Positions 26,517 through 35,778 of a stretch of 53,421 bases of DNA are shown in pieces. Within the stretch, counting starts at the first letter, position 1. Every line of letters starts with the position of its first letter. The notes below the pieces were generated by a model. It made no database searches and had not been told where the DNA came from. It saw only the letters and a list, made by a program, of their open reading frames with translations. Origin of the DNA: Methanobacterium sp. UBA176 (GTDB lineage: Archaea; Methanobacteriota; Methanobacteria; Methanobacteriales; Methanobacteriaceae); contig DAVZ01000018.1 of NCBI GenBank assembly GCA_002505765.1, forward strand, positions 1-53,421. The letters run 5' to 3'. The translations under genes were made by a program, and so were the position numbers.

Positions 26517-27289
26517 TACTGGTTCTCCATTGCAATGATTTCTTGAGCAAGTTCATTATAAGCAACAGTTCCTCTACATTCTTCATCATATAAAATACAG
26601 GGCTTTCCATGACTTGGAGCTTCAGCAAGTTTAACATTTCTGGGTATATATGTTTTAAAGATGTTTTCCTTTTCTCCAAAGTATTCTTCCACGTTTTTAA
26701 AGACCTCTCTTCCAAGCCTTGTTCTTGAGTCGTAGAGTGTAATTAAGATACCTTTAATCTCAGATGGACTGTTTAAACGATTTCCAACAAGCTGCATAGC
26801 TTCAAGGAGGTCGGCTATTCCTTCAAGGGCGTAAAATTCGGCTTGAATAGGAATTATTACGCTGTCTGAAGCTACCAGTGAATTTACGGTAAGTAATCCC
26901 AGTGATGGAGGGACGTCGATAAATATGTAGTCATAATAATCCTTTACATATTCAATATTTTCCTTTAATATAAAATGAAACCCAATTTCTCCGCTTAATT
27001 CTATTTCTGCACCGCTCAATGAAATGTTACTTGGTACAAGATCCACCCCCTGGATTCCTGTTTGGATTATTGTATCTTCAAGCCTGTTTTTACCTGTTAA
27101 AACTGTGTAAATGGTGCTATTAAGCTCATTTTTTTCTATTCCAAAGCTTGTTGTAGCATTACCCTGTGGATCAATATCCAAAAGTAAAACTTTTCTATTA
27201 TTAATAGCTAAAGCTGTTGATAGATTCACTGCAGTAGTTGTTTTACCGCAGCCCCCCTTCTGATTCAATATTGCTATTACCTCAGCCAT
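26516..27289 (-). CDS. parA: ParA family partition ATPase
   Basis: A 257-residue ParA/Soj-type ATPase with deviant Walker A KGGCGKTT (11-18), DIDPQGNATTSFG, and FIDVPPSLGLLTVNSL as Walker B. It has no N-terminal HTH, so it is the short chromosomal or type Ib-like form. ParA uses ATP-dependent DNA binding to position DNA or complexes. GGAGG lies eight bases before the ATG. It is co-transcribed with the ParB-tail protein. Repeats on both sides could serve as operator and centromere. Confidence 0.93.
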   Translation of the reverse strand: MAEVIAILNQKGGCGKTTTAVNLSTALAINNRKVLLLDIDPQGNATTSFGIEKNELNSTIYTVLTGKNRLEDTIIQTGIQGVDLVPSNISLSGAEIELSGEIGFHFILKENIEYVKDYYDYIFIDVPPSLGLLTVNSLVASDSVIIPIQAEFYALEGIADLLEAMQLVGNRLNSPSEIKGILITLYDSRTRLGREVFKNVEEYFGEKENIFKTYIPRNVKLAEAPSHGKPCILYDEECRGTVAYNELAQEIIAMENQ

Positions 27290-27316
27290 TTAAATGTCCT
27301 CCAATATACCTCTAAA

Positions 27317-27336
27317 TTATTAGTTATAAGTTATAA
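27317..27336. promoter_or_regulatory. TTATTAGTTATAAG repeat upstream of parA
   Basis: TTATTAGTTATAAG at 27317-27330 overlaps GTTATAAGTTATAA at 27323-27336. Both match the repeat cluster downstream of the operon (25951-26082). The location just before parA suits an operator or centromere copy. Confidence 0.5.
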
Positions 27337-27400
27337 TATTTAAACTATTAGCTAATGTTCATAAACATTTATTGAGATTTAACACCCCTGATTTGCATAA

Positions 27401-27413
27401 ATGCATCAAATAA
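27401..27413. repeat. 13-bp direct repeat, right of the par operon
   Basis: Second copy of ATGCATCAAATAA, matching 26163-26175. Confidence 0.5.
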
Positions 27414-27487
27414 TCAATTCTAAGTTATTAATAAAAAATAATAAAATTTTATTAATTAAGGAAAAAGGAATGCTATAATCACCTTAA

Positions 27488-27724
27488 CTTGAGGAATGTA
27501 CAAATGCATTTAATTTTAAAAAAGGTGATCAGGGAGAGGATGTTAAAAAGATACATAGATGGTTAAACGATCATGGTTATAACGCCGGAGAAGAAGACAG
27601 TATATTTGGAGTACGAACAAGAAAGCTGTTATCCAGTTTTAAAGTACTGAAAAAAGTTACAGACGGTATAGCAGGGTATCTAACCCAGTTCACCGTGGAA
27701 AGGATTGATAGAGAAGGTGAATAA
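27488..27724 (+). pseudogene. Orphan peptidoglycan-binding-like domain fragment
   Basis: A 78-codon open stretch without a usable start codon encodes KKGDQGEDVKKIHRWLNDHGY, EEDSIFGVRTRKLLSSFKV and DGIAGYLTQFTVERI. This is a complete PG_binding_1-type repeat, with the GDxGEDVKKxxxWL and DGIFGxxT landmarks slightly altered. The 5' part, with any signal peptide or catalytic domain, is missing. It is probably a remnant of a secreted wall protein or of a mobile element gene. Confidence 0.65.
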
Positions 27725-27866
27725 GCATTTAAGATTTTTATTTCTTTAAATCTTAAAAAAGAATAAAAAAAATCCATAAATCAACTTTCCAATATAGCCC
27801 AAAATATCCTTTTTTACTCTAAAATCATTTAATAAAAATTATATATGAAATAATAAGAGTTAAATT

Positions 27867-29690
27867 CTAAAAATTAACCCTCCTGGATAAATTCATTGGT
27901 AGCGGCAGGGGTCTGAAGGGCATTCCCATTACTTCTTTTTGAATCTTTGAGGTGAGTTCATCTTTATTAAATAATTCCTTCTCCCGGGTTTCACGAATGT
28001 TGACCATAAATTTGTCGCTTTCAAGTTCTTTATCACCTATGACAATGGTGTATGGCACCCATTCGGTAGCAGAATTTCTGATTTTTTTACCTACAGTTTC
28101 ATGCCTATCATCAACATCAACCCTTATGTTACTGGCCTTTAAATCTTCAGCAAGGGATGTAGCAAAATCCATATGTCTTTCAGCAATTGGAATTAACCTT
28201 ATCTGAGTTGGTGAAAGCCATGTAGGGAGGATTGGAGGCTTTTCATCTATTTCAACCGCAGTTTTTTCAAGTAAACTGCATATAACACGCTCTATGCTTC
28301 CTGTTGGACTGCAGTGGAGAATAATGGGATATTCTTCCTCTTCATTTTCATTTATGTAGGTAATACCAAATCTTTCACCGCTTTCAACGTCGATCTGTAT
28401 TGTAGGATTTTCGATTGGTCTTCCAAGATAATCTATGGCTGCAAAGTCCATCTTAGAAATCCAGTAATGTTTACGTCGTGGCAAAATCTCAAGAAGAACC
28501 GGCTTACCAATTTTTTGAGCTGATTGGAACATCCATTCCTTATTTTCTTCAAAAAAGTCTGCTGTCGCCCTGAATATCACTTCATAGTTGATTTTAAAAT
28601 CTTCACCAGTTTTTGCACACATTGAAATTTGTTTATTAAATTCTTCCATTGCCTGAATCATATCTCCACAAACAGTATGAAGATCAGGCATTGTAAACCC
28701 TCGTAGTCTTTTAAGTCCTACAACTTCTCCTTTCTTTTCTAATCTAAAACTGTATGTTGATAGCTCATAAATTCCAACAGGCAGGTTTTTCCATGTTAAA
28801 AATGAATCAGAAAGTACTCTAAAAGCCCCAAAACAGCAGGCATATCTTAACATGAGATCTTTTTTTGTTCCCATTCTGTACTGCCTTTCTCCAAATTTAT
28901 CGGCGTGCACCCTAATTGCATCATCTGCAAGGTCATACATTATTGGAGTTTCTACAGGCATAGCCCCATATTCAGTTACCAGGTTATAAACGTAATCTGA
29001 TAGAAGGTCTCTGATCAATCTCCCCTTTGGATACCAGCGCAGATGTCCAACATCGGCTGAAGGCTCATAATCAGCAAAGCTCTTTTCACGCATCAATTTA
29101 ATGTGTGGAGGTTCTTCTCCAGTAGATTCTAATTTACCAAGCTCATAATCAGTAAGCTTTTTGAGGTCTTCACTTTCGAATTTAAATGTTTCAATGTCTA
29201 AAAGTTCTCCTTTACTTAAAATATACCATTTTGAAGGTTCTTCTGCTGCTTTTTCCTTTTCTTCAGGTTTAATCGTGATTGTTCTTGAAAGCTCAGATAA
29301 TGGATGCCCTTTACACGAAATTTCAAAGGATTTGTACCATCCAAATGGAATTCTTGAAGCATTAAGACCATTTTCTTTTAATTTACTTTCCATTTCCATT
29401 AGCACCTTTTTTGCTGCTTGCGGAGACCCTAAAGAAGAGCTCAAATGAGCATAGGGATATATGACAACCTTATCTGGCTTTACCTGGTCTGAAACATTGA
29501 TTATTTCTGAAACCGCACTTCTTACAATTTCATCTGTATTTAGTTCATCTTCCTTTTCAACTGCAGTGAAAACCACCAGAGCATTTTCAAATTCCCCACT
29601 TTTCTTCTTATCCTCAATTTCTTCAGCTATTTTTGTTTTAGACTTAGTTTTATACCTTAAATAATCAGAATGAATCAGAAGTATCCGCAT
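27867..29690 (-). CDS. thrS: Threonyl-tRNA synthetase, archaeal type
   Basis: A 607-residue class II synthetase. The N-terminal domain (1 to about 135; MRILLIHSDYLRYKTKSKTKIAEEI) is the archaeal D-aminoacyl-tRNA deacylase-like editing domain. The catalytic core has RYACCFGAFRV, motif 2 YELSTYSFRLEKKGEVVGLKRLRGFTMPD, and motif 3 in HCSPTGSIERVI. The C-terminal anticodon-binding domain begins near LPTWLSPTQIRLIPIAERH. It charges tRNA-Thr and edits mischarged serine. AGGTGA lies five bases upstream of the ATG. Confidence 0.96.
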   Translation of the reverse strand: MRILLIHSDYLRYKTKSKTKIAEEIEDKKKSGEFENALVVFTAVEKEDELNTDEIVRSAVSEIINVSDQVKPDKVVIYPYAHLSSSLGSPQAAKKVLMEMESKLKENGLNASRIPFGWYKSFEISCKGHPLSELSRTITIKPEEKEKAAEEPSKWYILSKGELLDIETFKFESEDLKKLTDYELGKLESTGEEPPHIKLMREKSFADYEPSADVGHLRWYPKGRLIRDLLSDYVYNLVTEYGAMPVETPIMYDLADDAIRVHADKFGERQYRMGTKKDLMLRYACCFGAFRVLSDSFLTWKNLPVGIYELSTYSFRLEKKGEVVGLKRLRGFTMPDLHTVCGDMIQAMEEFNKQISMCAKTGEDFKINYEVIFRATADFFEENKEWMFQSAQKIGKPVLLEILPRRKHYWISKMDFAAIDYLGRPIENPTIQIDVESGERFGITYINENEEEEYPIILHCSPTGSIERVICSLLEKTAVEIDEKPPILPTWLSPTQIRLIPIAERHMDFATSLAEDLKASNIRVDVDDRHETVGKKIRNSATEWVPYTIVIGDKELESDKFMVNIRETREKELFNKDELTSKIQKEVMGMPFRPLPLPMNLSRRVNF

Positions 29691-29876
29691 TTTCTCACCT
29701 ATAAATACTAAAAGTTTAGATAATTAAAATCCCAAATATTAAAACCTCTTTTCCCCTAAAATAATTTTCTATAATAATTACTCATAAATTTTTAAAGTAT
29801 TTACTATTTAAATTTTTATTAACAAGATATAATGAAATTAAATATTTTAAATGGAAACTATTATGGAATTAAGCAT

Positions 29877-31118
29877 TTAAACAAAAAGAATTGCCAGTAT
29901 GCCTGTAACAATAATAGCTGTAAATATTAATCCAATTAAGTATCCAAATTTTCTGGTTCCAAAGAATAGGGCAATTAAAAACTTAATAATTGTGTTTGAA
30001 ATTGCTGCAAGAGTTATTGCTGCAACAGCAACTTCCTGAGAGATGGTATCCCTTGCAAGGATAGCCATACTTATTGTTATAGCGTCAACATCAGCTACGC
30101 CAGCTATAATGCTTGTAATATAAATCCCACTGGTTCCAAAATAAATTTCTGCGATATTAGAAGCAAATAAAATTCCTGTAAAAAGCAATCCAAATATTAA
30201 TGCAGGCCGAAGAGAGAAGGGATTCTTGAGTTTAAGATCTTCACCTACATCCCTTATCTTGGTGGTTCTCCATGCTATTAATCCCAGTCCAATACCTAAC
30301 AATCCCATACTAAGCATTGGAGCTGCAAGAAGACCTACTAAGTTAGGATTAATTACCAGTACCACAAATAGAACTCTTAAAAACATCATTGAGCTTGCAA
30401 TCACGGTTGCAAACACTGCCGCCCGTAATATGAAGTCTGATTCCTTAACTCTTGCTGCCATTGCTGTTGTAACTGCTGTACTTGATACAAGACCCCCAAT
30501 TATTCCAGTTGCACTTATTCCTCTTTCAGCACCTATAAATTTCATCAATATATATCCTGCAAAGCTTATTCCAGAAATGAATACCACCATCAACCAGATT
30601 TGATATGGATTCAAAACATTTAATGGGCCAAAAGTCTGGTCTGGAAGCAGGGGAAGTATTACAAAGGCAATTATAAGGAATTTTAAGGTATTGTTAATCT
30701 CCTTCTGGCTTATTTTCCGGGCAAATCTGTGTAAATATGGTTTAACAGCAAGAAGAGTAGTTATTATTATGGCAAGAATGGGCGCGATCTGTAATCCTTC
30801 ATCAGTAAAACACAATGCACCTAAAACAAAGGTTAGAAGGGCTACAACTTCGGCAGTTACTCCGATATCATTATTTTCCCTGGAACTTACCATGTAACTT
30901 AAACCAACAATTGTAGCAAGGGCTATGAAAGCTACAATTATAAAATTAGAATAAATTGTGGATAAAAATGCAGATGATGTTCCAAATACTGCAATAAGCA
31001 TGAATGTACGTATACCTGCAAATTCCCTTATTTTAGATTGTTTACGTTCTCTTTCAATTCCAATCAATGCCCCTATCGCAAAAGAAATTAAAAATTTTAA
31101 TATTAAACCAGTTTCCAT
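29877..31118 (-). CDS. MgtC/SapB family membrane protein with DUF4010 domain
   Basis: A 413-residue multi-pass protein. The N-terminal MgtC part has FAIGALIGIERERKQSKIREFAGIRTFMLIAVFG, the family signature. The rest is the DUF4010 membrane domain with about eight further segments, including GIIGGLVSSTAVTTAMAARVKE and IAGVADVDAITISMA. Related proteins affect magnesium or membrane energetics; the function of the archaeal group is not established. It stands alone, and no ribosome site is visible. Confidence 0.85.
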   Translation of the reverse strand: METGLILKFLISFAIGALIGIERERKQSKIREFAGIRTFMLIAVFGTSSAFLSTIYSNFIIVAFIALATIVGLSYMVSSRENNDIGVTAEVVALLTFVLGALCFTDEGLQIAPILAIIITTLLAVKPYLHRFARKISQKEINNTLKFLIIAFVILPLLPDQTFGPLNVLNPYQIWLMVVFISGISFAGYILMKFIGAERGISATGIIGGLVSSTAVTTAMAARVKESDFILRAAVFATVIASSMMFLRVLFVVLVINPNLVGLLAAPMLSMGLLGIGLGLIAWRTTKIRDVGEDLKLKNPFSLRPALIFGLLFTGILFASNIAEIYFGTSGIYITSIIAGVADVDAITISMAILARDTISQEVAVAAITLAAISNTIIKFLIALFFGTRKFGYLIGLIFTAIIVTGILAILFV

Positions 31119-31369
31119 GTTAATTATTTTAGTTATCTAAACTTAAATATTTAGATTTAAAAATATTTCCTGCCACCCATTTTCTCGCAGATATTATATA
31201 ATAAAAAGTATATATCAATAATACTACAAACTTTTTAAGATCAAAAAGCAGAATAAGTAGAATGATAATTGATCATCCTTTTAATATGAAATAATCAAGT
31301 TTAGAGTTAAATAAAGGGTAGAAGAGTTTTATTGACAATTAAACATATTAAATCTTAAACAGTGATTTT

Positions 31370-33025
31370 ATGAGAAGTGATTCAATTAAAAAAGGCCTGC
31401 AAAGAGCCCCACACAGATCTCTGCTAAGAGCATGCGGAGTAACCGATGAAGAAATGAATAAACCATTTATAGGCATTTCAAACAGTTTTACCGACATTGT
31501 ACCAGGTCATATTCATTTAAATGAAGTTTCAAATGCCGTTAAATTAGGAATTAGTGAAGCTGGAGGGGTTCCTTTTGAATTTAATACCATGGCCATCTGC
31601 GATGGTATTGCAATGAACCATGAAGGAATGCACTACTCTTTGGGATCGCGCGAATTAATTGCAGATACAGTTGAAAGTATGGCCCAGGCGCATCAACTGG
31701 ATGGACTTGTTTGCATCCCTTCATGCGACAAAGTAGTTCCCGGAATGCTTATGGCGGCAGCAAGACTTGATATACCCTCTATATTTGTTACCGGAGGCCC
31801 CATGAAGCCTGGTAAATTCAAAGGGAAATCTGTAGATCTGATTGATGTTTATGAAGGTGTTGGAGCAGTTTCATCTGGTAAAATGACAATCGAAGAGATT
31901 GAAGAACTTGAAAGATGCGCCTGTCCAGGAGCAGGTTCATGTGCGGGATTGTTTACTGCAAATACAATGGCCTGCGTAACAGAAGCGTTAGGAATGAGTC
32001 TCCCATATTGTGCTACGGCCCACGCAGTTGATGCCAAAAAAATGAGAATTGCAAGGGAATCAGGCTCAAAAATATTGGAGCTTGTGGAAAAAAATATAAC
32101 ACCATCTATTATAATGACCCAGGAAGCATTTGAAAATGCAATTGCTGTGGATTTAGCCCTTGGAGGATCTACTAACACTACACTCCACATTCCTGCAATT
32201 GCAAGCGAACTTGAGGAAAAAGGAGTTAATATCAACCTTGACTCATTTGAAAAATTAAGTAAAAATGTTCCCCATATTTCCAAACTGAGCCCATCTGGAG
32301 AATACACCATGATGGATTTAGACCGTGCAGGAGGATTACCTGCAGTTTTAAAGGTCATTGAAGGTAAAATAAATACAGATGTAATTACATGTACTGGAAA
32401 AAGCCTTGGAGAAAACTTCAAAGATGCTAAAGTTCTAAATGAGGATGTGATACGGCCTCTCCATAATCCAATACATAAAGAAGGTGGATTGGCGATATTA
32501 AAGGGTAATTTAGCTCCAAGAGGTTCGGTGGTCAAAACTGGAGCTGTTGATGAGGATATGATGACACATTCAGGTCCTGCAAGGGTTTTTAATAGTGAAG
32601 AGGAATGTGTATCTGCAATCTTTAATAAGGAAGTTAAAGAAGGTGATGTGGTCATAATAAGATACGAGGGGCCAAAAGGAGGTCCTGGAATGCGTGAAAT
32701 GCTCAACCCCACCTCTGCAATATCAGGGATGGAAATAAGATCTGTAGCGCTCATTACAGACGGTAGATTTTCAGGAGGGACAAGAGGGCCCTGTATTGGA
32801 CATGTATCACCAGAGGCAATGGCAGGCGGTCCAATAGCAGCTCTAAAAGATGGAGATATAATAAAAATTGATATGATCAACAGAAAATTAGAGGTTGAAT
32901 TAGAGGAAGAAGAAATTAAAAAGAGGCTTGAAAATATCTCTATGCCTGTAAAAGAAGTTAAAGGCTGGCTTTCAAGATACAGAAAACTTGCAAGCTCTGC
33001 TGATAAAGGGGCCATCTTAAGATAA
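31370..33025 (+). CDS. ilvD: Dihydroxy-acid dehydratase
   Basis: The third common step of valine and isoleucine synthesis, using an Fe-S cluster. The 551-residue protein has the cluster cysteines in CIPSCDK and CPGAGSCAGLFTANTMAC, plus CDGIAMNHEGMHYSLGSRELIADTVE, SGPARVF, YEGPKGGPGMREM and LITDGRFSGGTRGPCIGHVSPEA. GTGAT lies just upstream of the ATG. The partner genes ilvBN and ilvC lie 11-15 kb downstream rather than adjacent. A signal peptidase gene follows after 41 bases. Confidence 0.97.
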   Translation: MRSDSIKKGLQRAPHRSLLRACGVTDEEMNKPFIGISNSFTDIVPGHIHLNEVSNAVKLGISEAGGVPFEFNTMAICDGIAMNHEGMHYSLGSRELIADTVESMAQAHQLDGLVCIPSCDKVVPGMLMAAARLDIPSIFVTGGPMKPGKFKGKSVDLIDVYEGVGAVSSGKMTIEEIEELERCACPGAGSCAGLFTANTMACVTEALGMSLPYCATAHAVDAKKMRIARESGSKILELVEKNITPSIIMTQEAFENAIAVDLALGGSTNTTLHIPAIASELEEKGVNINLDSFEKLSKNVPHISKLSPSGEYTMMDLDRAGGLPAVLKVIEGKINTDVITCTGKSLGENFKDAKVLNEDVIRPLHNPIHKEGGLAILKGNLAPRGSVVKTGAVDEDMMTHSGPARVFNSEEECVSAIFNKEVKEGDVVIIRYEGPKGGPGMREMLNPTSAISGMEIRSVALITDGRFSGGTRGPCIGHVSPEAMAGGPIAALKDGDIIKIDMINRKLEVELEEEEIKKRLENISMPVKEVKGWLSRYRKLASSADKGAILR

Positions 33026-33066
33026 TTAATAAATAAAATTTAAATAATGCACTCACAGGTGAAAAT

Positions 33067-33477
33067 GTGGATACCAAGGAAATTGCAACTTATATTGTCA
33101 TTATTCTCATTGGAATTATTCTCGCTCAGCACATGAATGTGGTCGTCTCTGGAAGCATGGAGCCAATCATGTACAGGGGAGATATTGTCATAATTGACAA
33201 AAATCCAGGTAATATAGAAAAGGGAGACATAGTAGTCTACAATGCAGCCTGGTTTAACCAGCCAGTAATTCACAGAGTTATAAAAATCCAAAATTCCAGC
33301 GCTGGTCCTTTATATACTTTTAAAGGGGATAACAATCCTGCCCCGGATCCCTACCTTGTTAAGGAGGAACAGATCATTTCTAAGGTTGTAAATTATCCCT
33401 GGAGTAACAGTCCTGGTGAAGACCCTGTGATCATACCTAAAGTAGGTTATATAACCATATGGATAAGGGGACTGTAG
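33067..33477 (+). CDS. Signal peptidase I (archaeal S26B/Sec11 type)
   Basis: A 136-residue protein with one N-terminal membrane anchor (7-22), the catalytic serine S30 in VSGSMEPIM, and H69 in QPVIHRVI in place of the bacterial lysine, so the Ser-His type. The TFKGDNNPAPDPY segment carries the conserved acidic residues. It cleaves signal peptides of exported proteins. The GTG start at 33067 follows AGGTGA; an overlapping ATG two bases earlier is in another frame. A decayed copy follows directly downstream. Confidence 0.9.
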   Translation: MDTKEIATYIVIILIGIILAQHMNVVVSGSMEPIMYRGDIVIIDKNPGNIEKGDIVVYNAAWFNQPVIHRVIKIQNSSAGPLYTFKGDNNPAPDPYLVKEEQIISKVVNYPWSNSPGEDPVIIPKVGYITIWIRGL

Positions 33478-33529
33478 CTTTAATTTATGGAGAATAAACT
33501 CGGATCAAATAAATCAATTGTATTGATGA

Positions 33530-33918
33530 AGATTACTGGTTCATTTTCCTGGTGGGATTAACAGGAATTCATTTGCAAAACACTAATTTAAGTTCTAAAG
33601 TGAATGTAGTTGTAGCAGGGAACATGGGCCCTGCCCTCATCGTGGAGATATGGTAATGGTTGAAAAAAATCCAGGCCAGTTGAATTTGGAGACATAATAG
33701 TTTATGAATTAAACCTGGTTTAATCAACCTGTAATTTATAGGACTATTGGGATTAAAAAAATCTCTAATGGAGAAGTAACATACGGAATAAAAGAAGATT
33801 ATAATCCTGTCCCGGATCCATATCTTGTTAAAAAAGAATAGATTATTTCAAAGGTTAAAATGGGAGATAATTGTCTGTCAGTTATACCCAAGATTGGATA
33901 CATCACCCTCTGGATTAT
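33530..33918 (+). pseudogene. Decayed tandem copy of signal peptidase
   Basis: In shifting + frames the sequence reads an anchor (DYWFIFLVGLTGIHLQ), then VNVVVAGNMGPAL, HRGDMVMVEKNPGQ, FGDIIVYE, WFNQPVIYRTIGIKK, YGIKEDYNPVPDPYLVKKE-stop, IISKVKMGD, VIPKIGYITLWIM. This is collinear with the intact gene upstream. The catalytic SGSMEP is AGNMGP and the catalytic His is Tyr, and several frameshifts and stops are present, so it is dead. It fills most of the 33478-34068 gap. Confidence 0.85.
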
Positions 33919-34068
33919 GAGGATTATAATTTCAAATATTTTATTAAAACATATTTAAGACTGAAAATCAGATAAAATATAGATTTTAATAAATTTATTG
34001 AAAGCTTAATATAGAATTAAATTTCTTTTATAGCGCATTATCCACCATAACTTTTATACGGTGAACTC

Positions 34069-35751
34069 ATGTACAGATTACTCGAAAAAGAAGCAGTTGA
34101 ATCCATTGAAAATGCGATTAAATCCCTTGGATACCGAATTGGTGAAGAAATAAAGGTGAAGGAACCTCCAAATGCTGAATTAGGAGATCTTGCATCAACA
34201 GTATCCTTCCAGCTTGCAAAGGATCTGAAAAAGCCCCCCATAGAAATAACTAAAGAAATTTTAAAGGTAATAAAAACTCCCGAAGTATTCAAATCAGTTG
34301 AAATGAAGGGCCCTTACATAAATTTCTTTATAAATTACGATATTTTCTCAAAAATGGTTTTAAAGAGTATAGGAGAGAATCATGGCCAATTTGAAGGGAA
34401 AGGGAAAAAAATTATTCTTGAACACACTTCGGCAAATCCAAATGGACCTCTACACATTGGCCACATTAGAAACTCCATAATAGGAGATTCCCTGGGGCGT
34501 GTATTAAAAACAGGAGGATATAATGTAGAAACACAGTATTATGTTAATGATATGGGACGTCAGATTGCAATAATTGTCTGGGGACTCTTGAACTTTGATT
34601 TAAAGATAGAAGAAAAAGAAAAGGTTGACCATGAAATTGGGAAGATCTACTTCCAGATCAATGAAAAATTACGCCAGGACGAAGGGCTTAAACCCCAAAT
34701 TGACATGCTTTTAAAAAAATATGAAAACGGAGAAGATAAAAAACTGGCAGATTTATTTGAATATGTTGTTAGTAAATGTTTGGAGGGTATAAAAGCCACA
34801 TCAAAACGCTTAAACGTTTCACACGATGATTATGTATGGGAAAGTAAATTTGTAAAAGATGGAAAGGTTAAAATGGTGCTGGATGATTTAGATAAGTACA
34901 CCGAAATAAACGAAGTCCTTTATCTACCTCTTGATAAATACGGGATAGAAAAAGAGCTTATATTAACTCGTTCTGACGGAACATCCCTGTATTCAACAAG
35001 AGATTTAGCTTATCACCTTGAAAAATCAGAAAATTGTGATGAAATGATCGATGTGCTCGGATCAGATCATAAACTTGCAATAGATCAATTGAGTGTGGCT
35101 TTAAAACTATTAGGCGCTGAAAGTCCAGAAGTCATATTTTATGAATTTATAACACTTCCAGAAGGCTCCATGTCTACAAGAAGGGGTGTATTTATCTCAG
35201 TCGATGATTTAATGGACGAAGCCATTGAACGAGCCTATTTAGAAATTAAAAAACGGAGAGAAGATCTGGAAGAAGAATCAGCTATGAAAATTGCAGAAGA
35301 CATTGGAATAGGTGCAATACGGTATTTTATTGCCAGACTTTCCCCAGAAAAACATATTGTATTTAAATGGGATGAAGCTTTAAGTTTTGAACGTGGATGT
35401 GCATCAATTCAATATGCACATGCACGAGCATGCAAATTACTGGAAAAAGCAGGATTTAATGAGGAAAAATATATCGAAAATTATTTTTTAAGCCATTCAT
35501 CAGAAAAAGAGCTTGTTAAGATGCTTTCCAGGTTCACCTCAGTTATTGAAGAATCAGTACAAATAAGGAGGGTGCATAATATAGCCCAGTATGCCATGGA
35601 CCTTGCAGGTACCTTTAATAGATTCTATAAATCAGTTCCAGTTATAGGGACAGAAGATGAAGCTCTGAGATTACTTTTAGTTAATAAATCAAGAATTACC
35701 ATTCTAAATTGTCTTCAGTTGCTTGGAATTAAAGCACCTGAATCTATGTAA
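34069..35751 (+). CDS. argS: Arginyl-tRNA synthetase
   Basis: A 560-residue class I synthetase. The N-terminal Arg-specific add-1 domain spans 1 to about 100 (NAELGDLASTVSFQLAKDL). Then come HTSANPNGPLHIGHIRNS with the HIGH motif, YVNDMGRQIAI, LTRSDGTSLYSTRDLAYH, the degenerate KMSKS site GSMSTRRG, and the C-terminal DALR anticodon domain (YAHARACKLLEKAG...). GGTGA lies just ahead of the ATG. It stands alone, convergent with a TetR gene. Confidence 0.96.
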   Translation: MYRLLEKEAVESIENAIKSLGYRIGEEIKVKEPPNAELGDLASTVSFQLAKDLKKPPIEITKEILKVIKTPEVFKSVEMKGPYINFFINYDIFSKMVLKSIGENHGQFEGKGKKIILEHTSANPNGPLHIGHIRNSIIGDSLGRVLKTGGYNVETQYYVNDMGRQIAIIVWGLLNFDLKIEEKEKVDHEIGKIYFQINEKLRQDEGLKPQIDMLLKKYENGEDKKLADLFEYVVSKCLEGIKATSKRLNVSHDDYVWESKFVKDGKVKMVLDDLDKYTEINEVLYLPLDKYGIEKELILTRSDGTSLYSTRDLAYHLEKSENCDEMIDVLGSDHKLAIDQLSVALKLLGAESPEVIFYEFITLPEGSMSTRRGVFISVDDLMDEAIERAYLEIKKRREDLEEESAMKIAEDIGIGAIRYFIARLSPEKHIVFKWDEALSFERGCASIQYAHARACKLLEKAGFNEEKYIENYFLSHSSEKELVKMLSRFTSVIEESVQIRRVHNIAQYAMDLAGTFNRFYKSVPVIGTEDEALRLLLVNKSRITILNCLQLLGIKAPESM

Positions 35752-35778
35752 AAAAAATTATATAATGCTTAAATTTTT

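Noticed and set aside
31849..33015. 388-codon open frame antisense to ilvD
   Set aside because: It mirrors the codons of a strongly supported dehydratase, its translation is serine/proline-rich with no domain, and it has no ribosome site.
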